A stretch of DNA of 64,000 nt, taken from JAWKVD01 sp041398225 (lineage in GTDB: Bacteria > Pseudomonadota > Alphaproteobacteria > Caulobacterales > Hyphomonadaceae). The stretch lies in assembly GCA_041398225.1 (NCBI GenBank), contig JAWKVD010000004.1, forward strand, positions 186,001 to 250,000. Reading direction: 5' to 3'. This document shows positions 38,837 to 46,980 of this stretch, one piece after another. The position numbers and the translations under genes are program-made. The notes under the pieces are model-generated. The model had not been told where the DNA came from and did no database searches. It saw only the letters and a list, made by a program, of their open reading frames with translations. The first letter of the stretch is position 1, and each line of letters opens with the position of its first letter.

Positions 38837-39260
38837 CGCCTCCGGCCAACCGCCGATCCCCGATGGTTTCGAACAGGTCGCGCGCGCCCCGTTCGTCAAT
38901 CATGTCGGGCCGATCCTGCAGGCGATCGACGATCCGCCCGGCGAGGTGCGGCTGGGCATATGGGTCGCGCCAGTTCACACTAACACGCTCGGGCTGATGC
39001 ATGGCGGCATGATCTCGACCGTGATCGACAGCGCCATGGCGCGCGCCCTGATCTCGAAACTGCATCGCCGCTCGGTCACGCTGAAAATGTCGGTGGAGTT
39101 TCTCGAAGCCGTCAAGCTTGGCGACTGGGTGGTGGCGACCGGGCGGCTGGATTCGCATGACGGCAAGGTCGGCTTCACCTCCTGCGAGGTGCGGGTCGGC
39201 GATGCGCTCAAAGTGCGCGCCAGCGGCGTTTTCCGTCTGTTGAAGCCGATTTCCGCGTAG
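38826..39260 (+). CDS. PaaI-type acyl-CoA thioesterase (hotdog fold)
   Basis: A 144-residue hotdog-fold protein. The signature NTLGLMHGGMISTVIDSAMARA holds the H-G-G motif and the catalytic acidic residue, and VTLKMSVEFLEAVKLGDWVVATGRL is the next conserved block. It probably hydrolyses aryl- or acyl-CoA; the natural substrate is unknown. ATG 38826 lies inside the end of the DUF192 gene, and the longer in-frame start at 38748 reads through that gene out of frame. Followed by tRNA-Pro. Confidence 0.88.
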   Translation: MAADASGQPPIPDGFEQVARAPFVNHVGPILQAIDDPPGEVRLGIWVAPVHTNTLGLMHGGMISTVIDSAMARALISKLHRRSVTLKMSVEFLEAVKLGDWVVATGRLDSHDGKVGFTSCEVRVGDALKVRASGVFRLLKPISA

Positions 39261-39344
39261 AACGCCGCTTCGGGCGTCCCGCGCTTCAGTTTCCGCCGTC
39301 TTGGAGTATAAGGCTGCGATATTCCGATAACCGACGTCCGATGA

Positions 39345-39421
39345 CGGGGTGTGGCGCAGTCTGGTAGCGCATCTGCTTTGGGAGCAGAGGGTCGCAGGTT
39401 CGAATCCTGCCGCCCCGACCA
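39345..39421 (+). tRNA. tRNA-Pro (anticodon TGG)
   Basis: Acceptor CGGGGTG pairs with CGCCCCG (one G-U), and the D arm contains GCGCAGTCTGGTAGCGC. The anticodon stem TCTGC/GCAGA closes loop TTTGGGA with anticodon TGG. The T arm is GCAGG-TTCGAAT-CCTGC. Discriminator A and encoded CCA end at 39421. Confidence 0.97.
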
Positions 39422-39502
39422 TCGGCCCGATCCTTCCTCCTGGGGCGGTCGGCAAGGAACGGAGCCTTCCCCCTGACCGGCCAGACTGGCGAGCGTCCGA
39501 TC

Positions 39503-40258
39503 GTGTTCCTGGCCGCGCACGGCGAGCGCCGGGCAGAGGGTCCGGGCGAGGGGCCAGGCGACAGGGATGACGAGACGCCGCGCGATGCGCGCCTGCTGTC
39601 GCTGTGCGACAGCGTTTCGGACCTGCTCGGCGGCGTCGAGACCGCGCCCCTGTTGGCCTCAGACGCCGACGCGACGGCCCGGTCGCTGGCGCGGGCGGGC
39701 GCCCGGCCGGTCGTGGTTCTGCCGCTTCTGTTCTCCGACGGTTACTTCTTCACCCGGCTGCGCGCCGCGCTGGAGACGGCGGGGCCGGCCGGGGCGATCC
39801 GGCGGCTGGGCGAGCCGATGATCCGGTGGCCGGGGTTCGCCGCCATGCTGGAGGACGAAATCCGCCGGGCGGCCGGCGCGCCTTCGGATCTCCATCTCGT
39901 CCTCATCGCGCATGGCTCGAAAACGCCGGGCGGCGCCTCGGCGCAGTCGGCCCGGGCTCTGGCGGCCCGGCTGGCGCCGTCTTTCGCGAGCGTTGCGTGC
40001 GGCTTTCTCGAGGAAGCCCCGTTCGCGGCCGAGTTCGTGTCCGCCGCCCCGGCTCCCTATGGCCTTGCCGGGCTGTTTCTGGGCGAGGGGCTGCACGGGC
40101 GCGACGATTTCGGCGCTCTGGTCGAGGGGGCGGTGCGGCTCCCGGCGTTTGCGTTCACGGCAGGCGCGCTTCCCGGATTGGCCCGGCTGATCGCCGATCG
40201 CGCCCGCACCGAGCTGGAAACCCTCACCGGCGGTCGGGCCGGCGGTCCGGCGGCCTGA
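39503..40258 (+). CDS. CbiX/sirohydrochlorin chelatase-like protein
   Basis: A 251-residue protein with two chelatase-like halves. The first starts VFLAAHGERRAEG and has VVVLPLLFSDGYFFTRLRAAL. The second starts LHLVLIAHGSKTPGGASAQS. The A-H-G motifs carry the metal-inserting histidine of sirohydrochlorin cobalt/iron chelatases, which take part in siroheme or cobalamin synthesis. The G-Y-F-F segment in place of the usual H-hydrophobic motif makes function uncertain. GTG 39503 is the first standard start; a CTG about ten codons earlier is possible. No cobalamin genes adjoin it. Confidence 0.7.
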   Translation: MFLAAHGERRAEGPGEGPGDRDDETPRDARLLSLCDSVSDLLGGVETAPLLASDADATARSLARAGARPVVVLPLLFSDGYFFTRLRAALETAGPAGAIRRLGEPMIRWPGFAAMLEDEIRRAAGAPSDLHLVLIAHGSKTPGGASAQSARALAARLAPSFASVACGFLEEAPFAAEFVSAAPAPYGLAGLFLGEGLHGRDDFGALVEGAVRLPAFAFTAGALPGLARLIADRARTELETLTGGRAGGPAA

Positions 40259-40276
40259 CTGCCCCCCGCCCGACGA

Positions 40277-40299
40277 CCCTGGGGGGTGAGGCCCCAGGG
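40277..40299 (+). terminator. Hairpin after the CbiX-like gene
   Basis: CCCTGGGG (40277-40284) and CCCCAGGG (40292-40299) form a perfect 8-bp stem with a 7-base loop, 18 bases after the CbiX-like stop. No T run follows, so termination is only possible, not clear. Confidence 0.4.
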
Positions 40300-40383
40300 G
40301 TTGCCCGATGGCTTGAAGGATCAGGGAAACCTGTGCATGTGATGCGGCAGGCCCGGTTCGGCCGGTACGGAGCTGACAGCACC

Positions 40384-40689
40384 ATGCACGCGAAAATCTA
40401 TCGTCCCGCGCGGAACGCCATGCAGTCCGGCAAGGCCAAGACGAAAGACTGGGTTCTGGAGTTCGACACCGACGCCGCGCGCCGGATCGAACCGCTGATG
40501 GGCTACACCAGCTCGGGCGACACCTCGTCGCAGGTGCGCATGACTTTCGAGACCCGCGAGGAGGCGATCGCCTTCGCCCAGCGCCAGGGTCTGGAGTTCC
40601 AGGTCATCGAGCCGCGCGAGCCCAAGCGCGTCATAAAGGCTTACGCCGACAATTTCTCGGCCAACCGCCGCCGACCCTGGACGCACTAG
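40384..40689 (+). CDS. NDUFS4-type complex I accessory subunit
   Basis: A 101-residue protein of the ETC complex I subunit (NDUFS4, 18 kDa) family. It shows AKIYRPARNAMQSGKAKTKDWVLEF, then the conserved middle GYTSSGDTSSQVRMTFETREEAIAFA and an end with KAYADNFSANRRRPWTH. Alphaproteobacteria are the bacteria that carry this supernumerary subunit, which sits at the NADH-dehydrogenase arm. ATG 40384 gives the family's usual start; ATG 40342 would add 14 residues. It is encoded away from any nuo operon. Confidence 0.93.
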   Translation: MHAKIYRPARNAMQSGKAKTKDWVLEFDTDAARRIEPLMGYTSSGDTSSQVRMTFETREEAIAFAQRQGLEFQVIEPREPKRVIKAYADNFSANRRRPWTH

Positions 40690-40723
40690 CGCGGACCGCG
40701 GCGCCGGGTTTCCGGCGGGCGAT

Positions 40724-41107
40724 TTATTCGATCCCGATGCGGGCGGCGAAGTCGCCATAATCGATGGTCAGCTCTTCGCCCTGCGCGATGTCGCGTTGAG
40801 CGATGAAGCGGATCGTCCGGTTCGCCGCATCGACCTCGAACGCCGCGTTGGCGGTCCGGGAATGGTTGATGAACGAGATCGGGCTCATCGCCAGTCCGGT
40901 CAGCGAGGTGCCGTCGCCGTTGGGGTTGTCCTCGACGTGAAAGACGTAGCAACCGAGCGTGGTGGCGTTCACCGCCTGCGTCTGGTCGCTGTCGAACACC
41001 AGCAGGTGCGCGACATGAAATACGTCGTTCTTCGCGATCGGTGCGGCGGCGAACACGCCCCGGCCGTGGATGGGCGAGGATCGTACCTCGAGCATGTCGA
41101 CCGGCAT
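40724..41107 (-). CDS. SET domain protein
   Basis: A 127-residue protein that is little more than a SET domain. It has EVRSSPIHGRGVFAAAPI at the start, SFINHSRTANAAFEVD (the N-H-S motif binding S-adenosylmethionine and the substrate lysine) and GEELTIDYGDF with the catalytic tyrosine. SET proteins methylate lysine; short bacterial versions lack a known target, and some may act on ribosomal or nucleoid proteins. There is no post-SET cysteine cluster. The start is set at ATG 41107; ATG 41161 and 41095 are alternatives. Confidence 0.85.
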   Translation of the reverse strand: MPVDMLEVRSSPIHGRGVFAAAPIAKNDVFHVAHLLVFDSDQTQAVNATTLGCYVFHVEDNPNGDGTSLTGLAMSPISFINHSRTANAAFEVDAANRTIRFIAQRDIAQGEELTIDYGDFAARIGIE

Positions 41108-41377
41108 GGCGCGGCCTCGAACTCCCTGTCGCCGGGAACCGCGCTGCGCGAACTCGCGCACGGGGTCCGGCGGGACCGCGGGGAAGTGCTATGGCGCCGG
41201 TCGCTTTGCAAGGGGGCGAATGCGGCGCCGCGAAAAAATAATAATACGGTGCGAGGAGGTCTCATCCGGCGGTTTTCGTGAACGGCGGGAATCTCCAAAC
41301 TGGCGGTCGAAGGGATTCCCCACTATGAACCGGGCGGTCACGACGCCGCAGGCGCATGTCGCCATGCTTCGCCGCGC

Positions 41378-41454
41378 GGTCCCGTAGCTCAACCGGATAG
41401 AGCATCCGCCTTCTAAGCGGACGGTTGCAGGTTCGAGTCCTGCCGGGATCGCCA
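41378..41454 (+). tRNA. tRNA-Arg (anticodon TCT)
   Basis: Acceptor GGTCCCG pairs with CGGGATC (one G-U), and the D arm is GCTCAACCGGATAGAGC. The anticodon stem TCCGC/GCGGA encloses CTTCTAA with anticodon TCT. The T arm is GCAGG-TTCGAGT-CCTGC. Discriminator G is followed by CCA at 41452-41454. Confidence 0.97.
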
Positions 41455-41895
41455 GCGAACGCAGCGGATGGGGGCGTTCAGCATCGCACGCTCACGACTG
41501 TTTGTGCAGGTGCGATGCAGACTTGTGCAATCGCCGTTCGCGCTGATGCAAACCTCCGCAGGACTCAAGGGAAAGCGTGCTGATTGTGATGCGTGCGACA
41601 CGCGCGGCGCGGACTGGCCGTAACGCTGTTCAAATCATGCAGACGGCTGGAGCAAATTCCGTGATTCGAATAGTATTGTGATGCAGACTCGGAGGTTGAT
41701 GCAGTCGACCTCTTCCAAATTGTCGAACTGGCGCCGACATTTGGAGTCGGGACGTAGGGCGCCGACCGGGCCGATCCACGACGTTGCAGCCGTCGGGATT
41801 AAAGAGGCGGGCCGGGTTTCGCCAGGAGGGGCCATACGCCCCCGACGTTGACGATGGCAGCGCGCGCATGCGCGCGCACGGACCCAGGAGTTAAG
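41455..41895. other. Upstream region of the prkA operon, no gene
   Basis: About 440 bp with no supported coding sequence. ATGCA-type motifs recur at 41515, 41546, 41637, 41681 and 41699, two of them inside the longer GATGCAGACT. An 18-bp GC palindrome lies near the right end (separate entry). The region should hold the promoter of the prkA-yeaH-spoVR operon. Confidence 0.6.
41860..41877. repeat. Perfect 18-bp GC palindrome upstream of prkA
   Basis: GCGCGCGCATGCGCGCGC reads the same on both strands and ends 18 bp before the prkA start codon, just ahead of the AGGAG ribosome-binding site. In RNA it could fold into a hairpin; as DNA it is an alternating purine-pyrimidine tract. A regulatory role is possible but unproven. 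Confidence 0.8.
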
Positions 41896-43836
41896 ATGTC
41901 GCTCGATATCTTCGACAGCTATTCCAAGGCCTTCGAATCCCGCCGCGAGACGGTGATGACCCTGCAGGCTTATCTGGAGGGGTGCCGGGACGATCCGCTG
42001 ATGTACGCCGGTCCGCACGAGCGACTGCTCGCGGCGATCGGCGAACCGGAGATGGTCGACACCTCGAAGGACTCGCGCCTCGGCCGCATCTTCTCGAACC
42101 GAACCATTCGCATCTATCCCGCCTTCTCCGAATTCTACGGCATGGAGGAGACAATCGAACGCATCGTCGCCTTCTTCCGTCAGGGCGCGCAGGGTCTCGA
42201 AGAGCGCAAACAGATCCTCTACCTGCTGGGGCCGGTGGGCGGCGGCAAGTCCTCGCTCGCAGAGCGCATCAAACAGCTCATGGAGAATGAGCCGATCTAT
42301 GTGCTGAAGGCCGGCGACGAGTTGAGCCCGGTGTTCGAAAGCCCGCTTGGCCTGTTCGATCCGTCGACGCAGGGCGATCAGCTTTTGGAGACCTACAACA
42401 TTCCGCGCCGCCGTCTCACCGGGCTGATGAGCCCGTGGGCGTTGAAGCGGCTGGACGAGTTCGGCGGCGACATCACGAAGTTCAAGGTCGCCAAGATCAT
42501 GCCGTCGCGGCTGCGCCAGATCGGCGTCGCCAAGACCGAGCCGGGCGACGAGAACAATCAGGACGTCTCCTCGCTGGTCGGCAAGATCGACATCCGCAAG
42601 CTCGAAATGCACTCGCAGAACGATCCCGACGCCTATTCCTATTCGGGCGGTCTCAACCGCGCCAACCAGGGCGTTCTCGAATTCGTCGAGATGTTCAAGG
42701 CGCCGATCAAGATGCTGCACCCGCTGCTGACCGCGACGCAGGAAGGCAACTATGTCGGCTCGGAGAATATCGGCGCGATCCCGTTCACCGGCATCGTGAT
42801 GGCGCACTCGAACGAAAGCGAATGGCGCCAGTTCAAGAACAACAAGACCAACGAGGCCTTCATCGACCGGATCTACGTCATCAAGGTGCCGTACTGCCTG
42901 CGCGTCACCGAGGAGACGAAGATCTACGATAAGCTGGTGTCGACCTCCGAACTGGCCTCGGCGCCGTGCGCGCCGGCCACGCTGGAGATGCTGGCGCGGT
43001 TCTCGGTGCTCTCGCGGCTGAAGCCGCACGAGAACTCCAACCTCTACGCCAAGATGCGCGTTTACGACGGCGAGAGCCTCAAGGAGGTCGATCCCAAGGC
43101 GCGCACGCTGCAGGAGTACAAGGACGCGGCGGGCGTCGACGAGGGCATGGAGGGCATCTCCACGCGCTTCGCCTTCAAGGCGCTGTCGGCGACGTTCAAC
43201 CACGACACCGAGGAGGTGGCGGCCGATCCGGTGCACCTGATGTACGTGCTGGAGCAGGCGATCAAGCGCGAGCAGTTTCCGGACGAAACAGAGGCCGCGT
43301 ATCTGGAGTTCATCAAGGCCGAACTGGCGCCGCGCTATGCGGAGTTCATCGGTCACGAAATCCAGAAGGCGTATCTCGAAAGCTATCACGACTACGGCCA
43401 GAACCTGTTCGACCGCTATGTCGACTACGCCGACGCCTGGATCGAGGATCAGGACTTCAAGGACCCCGACACCGGGCAACTGCTCGATCGCGAGCTGCTG
43501 AACCAGGAGCTTTCGAAGATCGAGAAGCCGGCGGGCATCGCGAACCCGAAGGACTTCCGCAACGAGGTGGTGAAATTCACCCTGCGCGCCCGCGCTAACA
43601 ACAAGGGCCGCAACCCGTCATGGACCAGCTACGAGAAAATCCGCGAGGTGATCGAGCGGCGCATGTTCAGCCAGGTCGAAGACCTGCTGCCGGTGATCTC
43701 GTTCGGGTCCAAGAAGGACAGCGAGAGCGAAAAGAAGCACGACGAGTTCGTCCAGCGTATGGTTGATCGCGGCTACACCGAGCGCCAGGTCCGCCGACTG
43801 GTGGAGTGGTATATGAGGGTGAAACAGGCTTCCTGA
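41896..43836 (+). CDS. prkA: PrkA-type serine protein kinase / AAA protein
   Basis: A 646-residue protein of the PrkA (YeaG) family: an N-terminal AAA+ ATPase domain with Walker A GPVGGGKSS near residues 112-120, and a C-terminal kinase-like region. The opening DIFDSYSKAFESRRETVMTL and the block RTIRIYPAFSEFYGMEETIERIV are typical. In proteobacteria it is made under starvation and stress and acts with YeaH. ATG 41896 has AGGAG six bases upstream. First gene of a three-gene operon with yeaH (32 bp gap) and spoVR (2 bp gap). Confidence 0.95.
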   Translation: MSLDIFDSYSKAFESRRETVMTLQAYLEGCRDDPLMYAGPHERLLAAIGEPEMVDTSKDSRLGRIFSNRTIRIYPAFSEFYGMEETIERIVAFFRQGAQGLEERKQILYLLGPVGGGKSSLAERIKQLMENEPIYVLKAGDELSPVFESPLGLFDPSTQGDQLLETYNIPRRRLTGLMSPWALKRLDEFGGDITKFKVAKIMPSRLRQIGVAKTEPGDENNQDVSSLVGKIDIRKLEMHSQNDPDAYSYSGGLNRANQGVLEFVEMFKAPIKMLHPLLTATQEGNYVGSENIGAIPFTGIVMAHSNESEWRQFKNNKTNEAFIDRIYVIKVPYCLRVTEETKIYDKLVSTSELASAPCAPATLEMLARFSVLSRLKPHENSNLYAKMRVYDGESLKEVDPKARTLQEYKDAAGVDEGMEGISTRFAFKALSATFNHDTEEVAADPVHLMYVLEQAIKREQFPDETEAAYLEFIKAELAPRYAEFIGHEIQKAYLESYHDYGQNLFDRYVDYADAWIEDQDFKDPDTGQLLDRELLNQELSKIEKPAGIANPKDFRNEVVKFTLRARANNKGRNPSWTSYEKIREVIERRMFSQVEDLLPVISFGSKKDSESEKKHDEFVQRMVDRGYTERQVRRLVEWYMRVKQAS

Positions 43837-43868
43837 TCGACGCGCGGATACGTGCAAGCTGAGGCGAC

Positions 43869-45161
43869 ATGAACATCATCGACCGCCGACGTGACCCGGG
43901 GGGGAAGTCGCTGGCCAACCGTCAGCGATTCATGCGCCGCGCGCGGGCTCAGGTCCGCCGCGCCGTTCGCGAGGCTGCGGCCAAGCGTTCGATCAAGGAC
44001 GTGGCCAAGGGCGGCGACATCTCCGTTCCCGCTGACGGCGTCAGCGAGCCGACGTTTCATCGCGGGCCCTATGGCGGCAAGCGCGAATACGTGCTGCCGG
44101 GCAACAAGAAGTATATCGAAGGCGACCATATCGACCGGCCCGAGGAAGAGGGCGGCGGCGGCGGCGCGGGGTCCGGCGGCGAGGGCGAGGACGATTTCAC
44201 CTTCGCGCTGTCCGAGGCCGAATTCCTCGAACTCTTCCTCGAAGACCTCGAACTGCCGGATCTCGCCAAGCGCCAGGTGATGGGCCTTGAAGACCCGATC
44301 CCGCGCCGCGCGGGGTTCCGTTCGTCCGGTCCGCCCTCGGCGCTGTCGATCAGCCGCACCATGCGCAACAGCCTGTCGCGACGTATCGCGCTCGGTCGTC
44401 CCTCGCCGGACGAAGTCGCCGCGCTTGAGGCGAAGATCGCCGAACTCGAAGCGCGCGGAGAGGAGGGCGCCGAACTCGCCGCCGCGCGCGAGGAGCTGGC
44501 GCGCAAGCAGCGCAAGCTCAAGCTCGTTCCCTTCATCGACCCGCTCGACGTGCGCTATCGCCGTTTCGAGCAGGTGCCGCAGCCGGTGGCGCGCGCGGTG
44601 ATGTTCTGCCTGATGGACGTGTCCGGCTCGATGGACGAGCACATGAAGGATCTGGCGAAGCGCTTCTACAGCTTGCTCTACCTGTTCCTGAAGACGCGCT
44701 ACAAGCGCGTCGAGGTGGTGTTCATCCGGCACACGCACGAAGCTCGCGAGGTCGACGAGGAGACGTTCTTCTACAGCCGCGAGTCCGGCGGCACCGTGGT
44801 GTCGACGGCGCTGGAGGAGATGGCCCGCATCGTTCAGGAACGCTATCCGTCCAATCAGTGGAACATCTACGCGGCGCAGGCGTCCGACGGCGACAACCTG
44901 CCGCTCGACAACTCCACCACGGTGGCGATGCTGCGCGAGATCATCCTGCCGATGTGCCAGTACTACGCCTATCTAGAAGTCGGGCATGACGAGACGCGCG
45001 GCGGGTCGCGCGAGCCGACCTCGCTGTGGCGCGCCTACGAGCTTCTCGCCGGCGTCGACGAGCGGCTGGCGATGCGCCGGGTCGGGCATCGCCGCGACAT
45101 CTATCCCGTGTTCCGCGAGCTGTTCGAGCGGCGCGATACGGCAAGGGCGGGAGGAGGTTGA
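43869..45161 (+). CDS. yeaH: YeaH/YhbH family protein (DUF444)
   Basis: A 430-residue protein. The N-terminal part is basic (RRRDPGGKSLANRQRFMRRAR), then comes a Gly/Glu-rich linker, and the C-terminal half is a von Willebrand A-like domain with the metal-ion site MDVSGSMDEHMKDLAKRFY. Further family marks are VVFIRHTHEAREVDEETFF and SGGTVVSTALEEM. In enteric bacteria YeaH partners the YeaG (PrkA) kinase in starvation responses, and the shared operon here says the same. The stop is two bases from the spoVR start. Confidence 0.95.
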   Translation: MNIIDRRRDPGGKSLANRQRFMRRARAQVRRAVREAAAKRSIKDVAKGGDISVPADGVSEPTFHRGPYGGKREYVLPGNKKYIEGDHIDRPEEEGGGGGAGSGGEGEDDFTFALSEAEFLELFLEDLELPDLAKRQVMGLEDPIPRRAGFRSSGPPSALSISRTMRNSLSRRIALGRPSPDEVAALEAKIAELEARGEEGAELAAAREELARKQRKLKLVPFIDPLDVRYRRFEQVPQPVARAVMFCLMDVSGSMDEHMKDLAKRFYSLLYLFLKTRYKRVEVVFIRHTHEAREVDEETFFYSRESGGTVVSTALEEMARIVQERYPSNQWNIYAAQASDGDNLPLDNSTTVAMLREIILPMCQYYAYLEVGHDETRGGSREPTSLWRAYELLAGVDERLAMRRVGHRRDIYPVFRELFERRDTARAGGG

Positions 45162-45163
45162 GC

Positions 45164-46816
45164 ATGGCGAAACGGCCGGTCTCCACATCGTCTCCACGGC
45201 GCGGCGCGGGCGGTCCGGCCAGGCGCGGTCCCGCCAAGCCGGGCGCGAGCCGACGCAAGGCGGCGCCGCGTTCGGACATCGCCGCCGTCGAAAGCGACGG
45301 TCTGCTGTTCTCGGGCGCGGACTGGACCTTCGGGACCATCAACGAAATCTTCGGCGCGGTTCAGGAGATCGGCCACGGCGAGATGGGGCTCGACACCTAT
45401 CGCACGCAGATCGAGGTCATCACCTCCGAGCAGATGCTCGACGCCTATTCATCGGTCGGCATGCCGCTGTTCTACAAGCACTGGAGCTTCGGCAAGGACT
45501 TCGCGCGCAACGAGGCGATGTACCGAAAGGGCTATCAGGGCCTCGCCTATGAGATCGTCATCAACTCCGATCCGTGCGTCTGCTACATCATGGAGGAGAA
45601 CTCCGCGACGATGCAGACGCTGGTGCTGGCGCACGCGGCGATGGGGCACAACCACTTCTTCAAGAACAACTACGTCTTCAAGCAGTGGACCGACGCATCC
45701 GGCATCGCCGACTACATGGCGTTCGCGAAAAGCTACATCGCGCGCTGCGAGGACCGCTACGGCGTCGAGGAGGTCGAGCGCGTCATCGACGCCGCCCACG
45801 CGCTGCAGAGCCACGGCATCCACCGCTATCCCGGCAAGCGCTCGATGGATCTGCGCACCGAGGAGCGCCGGGAGAAGGAACGCCGGGCGCATGGCGAGGC
45901 GCTGTTCAACGATCTCTGGCGCACCGTTCCGGTCAAGGCCGGCAAGACGAAGCGCAAGACCGACGAAGACCGGCGCCGGGCGCTGCTGAACCTGCCGGAA
46001 GAGAACCTTCTCTACTTCCTCGAGAAGACCGCGCCGCGCCTCGCGCCGTGGCAGCGCGAGGTCATCCGCATCATCCGCCTGATCGCGCAGTACTTCTATC
46101 CGCAGCGCCAGACCAAGGTGATGAACGAGGGCTGCGCCTGCTTCACGCACTACCGCATCATGACGCGCCTGCACGAACAGGGGCGGATATCCGACGGTTC
46201 GTTCTTCGAATTCCTGCACTCGCACTCCAGCGTCATCATGCAGCCGGACTTCGACGACCGCCGCTATTCGGGCCTCAACCCCTATGCGGTCGGCTTCGCG
46301 ATGATGCAGGACATCGAGCGCATTTGCACCGAACCCACCGACGAGGACCGGCAGTGGTTCCCGGATATTGCAGGCAATGGCGACACCTACGGCACGCTGA
46401 AAGACGTGTGGGCGAATTATCGCGACGAGAGCTTCGTCTCGCAGTTCATGTCGCCGCATCTGATCCGGAAAATGGGTCTGTTCCAGCTCGTGGACGACGA
46501 GGACGAGGAAGACCTGATCGTCGCGGCGATCCATGACGAGCGCGGCTATCGCAATGTCCGCCGGGCGCTGGCGCGGCACTATGACGTCGCCCGGCGCGAC
46601 CCGGACATCCAGATCGTCGACGTCGATCTCGCGGGCGATCGCCGGCTCGAGCTGCGCCACAACGTCGTCGACGGCGTCATCCTCGAAGAGCGCGACGCCC
46701 AGCGCGTGCTGCAGCATCTCGCCGATCTCTGGGGCTATGAGGTCCGGATGATCGAGGCGGACGACGCGCATCACTATGGCGAATACAACGCCGAGCCGCG
46801 CCGAAGCTTCGGCTAG
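45164..46816 (+). CDS. spoVR: SpoVR family protein
   Basis: A 550-residue protein. After a 40-residue basic Ser/Pro/Ala-rich tail comes the SpoVR core: DWTFGTINEIFGAVQEIG, GMPLFYKHWSFGKDF and AHAAMGHNHFFKNNY. Later blocks are NEGCACFTHYRIMTRLHEQG and GLNPYAVGFAMMQDI. Conserved histidines and Glu suggest a metal or nucleotide role, but the biochemistry is not known. In Bacillus it affects spore cortex; in non-sporulating proteobacteria it always travels with prkA and yeaH. GAGGAGG precedes ATG 45164 at normal distance. Confidence 0.95.
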   Translation: MAKRPVSTSSPRRGAGGPARRGPAKPGASRRKAAPRSDIAAVESDGLLFSGADWTFGTINEIFGAVQEIGHGEMGLDTYRTQIEVITSEQMLDAYSSVGMPLFYKHWSFGKDFARNEAMYRKGYQGLAYEIVINSDPCVCYIMEENSATMQTLVLAHAAMGHNHFFKNNYVFKQWTDASGIADYMAFAKSYIARCEDRYGVEEVERVIDAAHALQSHGIHRYPGKRSMDLRTEERREKERRAHGEALFNDLWRTVPVKAGKTKRKTDEDRRRALLNLPEENLLYFLEKTAPRLAPWQREVIRIIRLIAQYFYPQRQTKVMNEGCACFTHYRIMTRLHEQGRISDGSFFEFLHSHSSVIMQPDFDDRRYSGLNPYAVGFAMMQDIERICTEPTDEDRQWFPDIAGNGDTYGTLKDVWANYRDESFVSQFMSPHLIRKMGLFQLVDDEDEEDLIVAAIHDERGYRNVRRALARHYDVARRDPDIQIVDVDLAGDRRLELRHNVVDGVILEERDAQRVLQHLADLWGYEVRMIEADDAHHYGEYNAEPRRSFG

Positions 46817-46980
46817 CGCGACATTCCAGCGCGAATCGCCGCTCGCTGGCCTCGCCGTCGAGGCGAGATCGTTTCACGCCGCGTTGTCTTCCCAAGCCGC
46901 ACGAACCCGTCGTAGTGTCCCCGCAAATAAACAAGACGCCCTGCGCGGTTGGACAGGGCCAGCGAACAGGGGAGGGCGAC

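Noticed and set aside
36107..39344. Second copy of the tRNA-Glu 3' end as an att site
   Set aside because: No convincing repeat of the 3' terminal bases was found by eye, so no att site is claimed.
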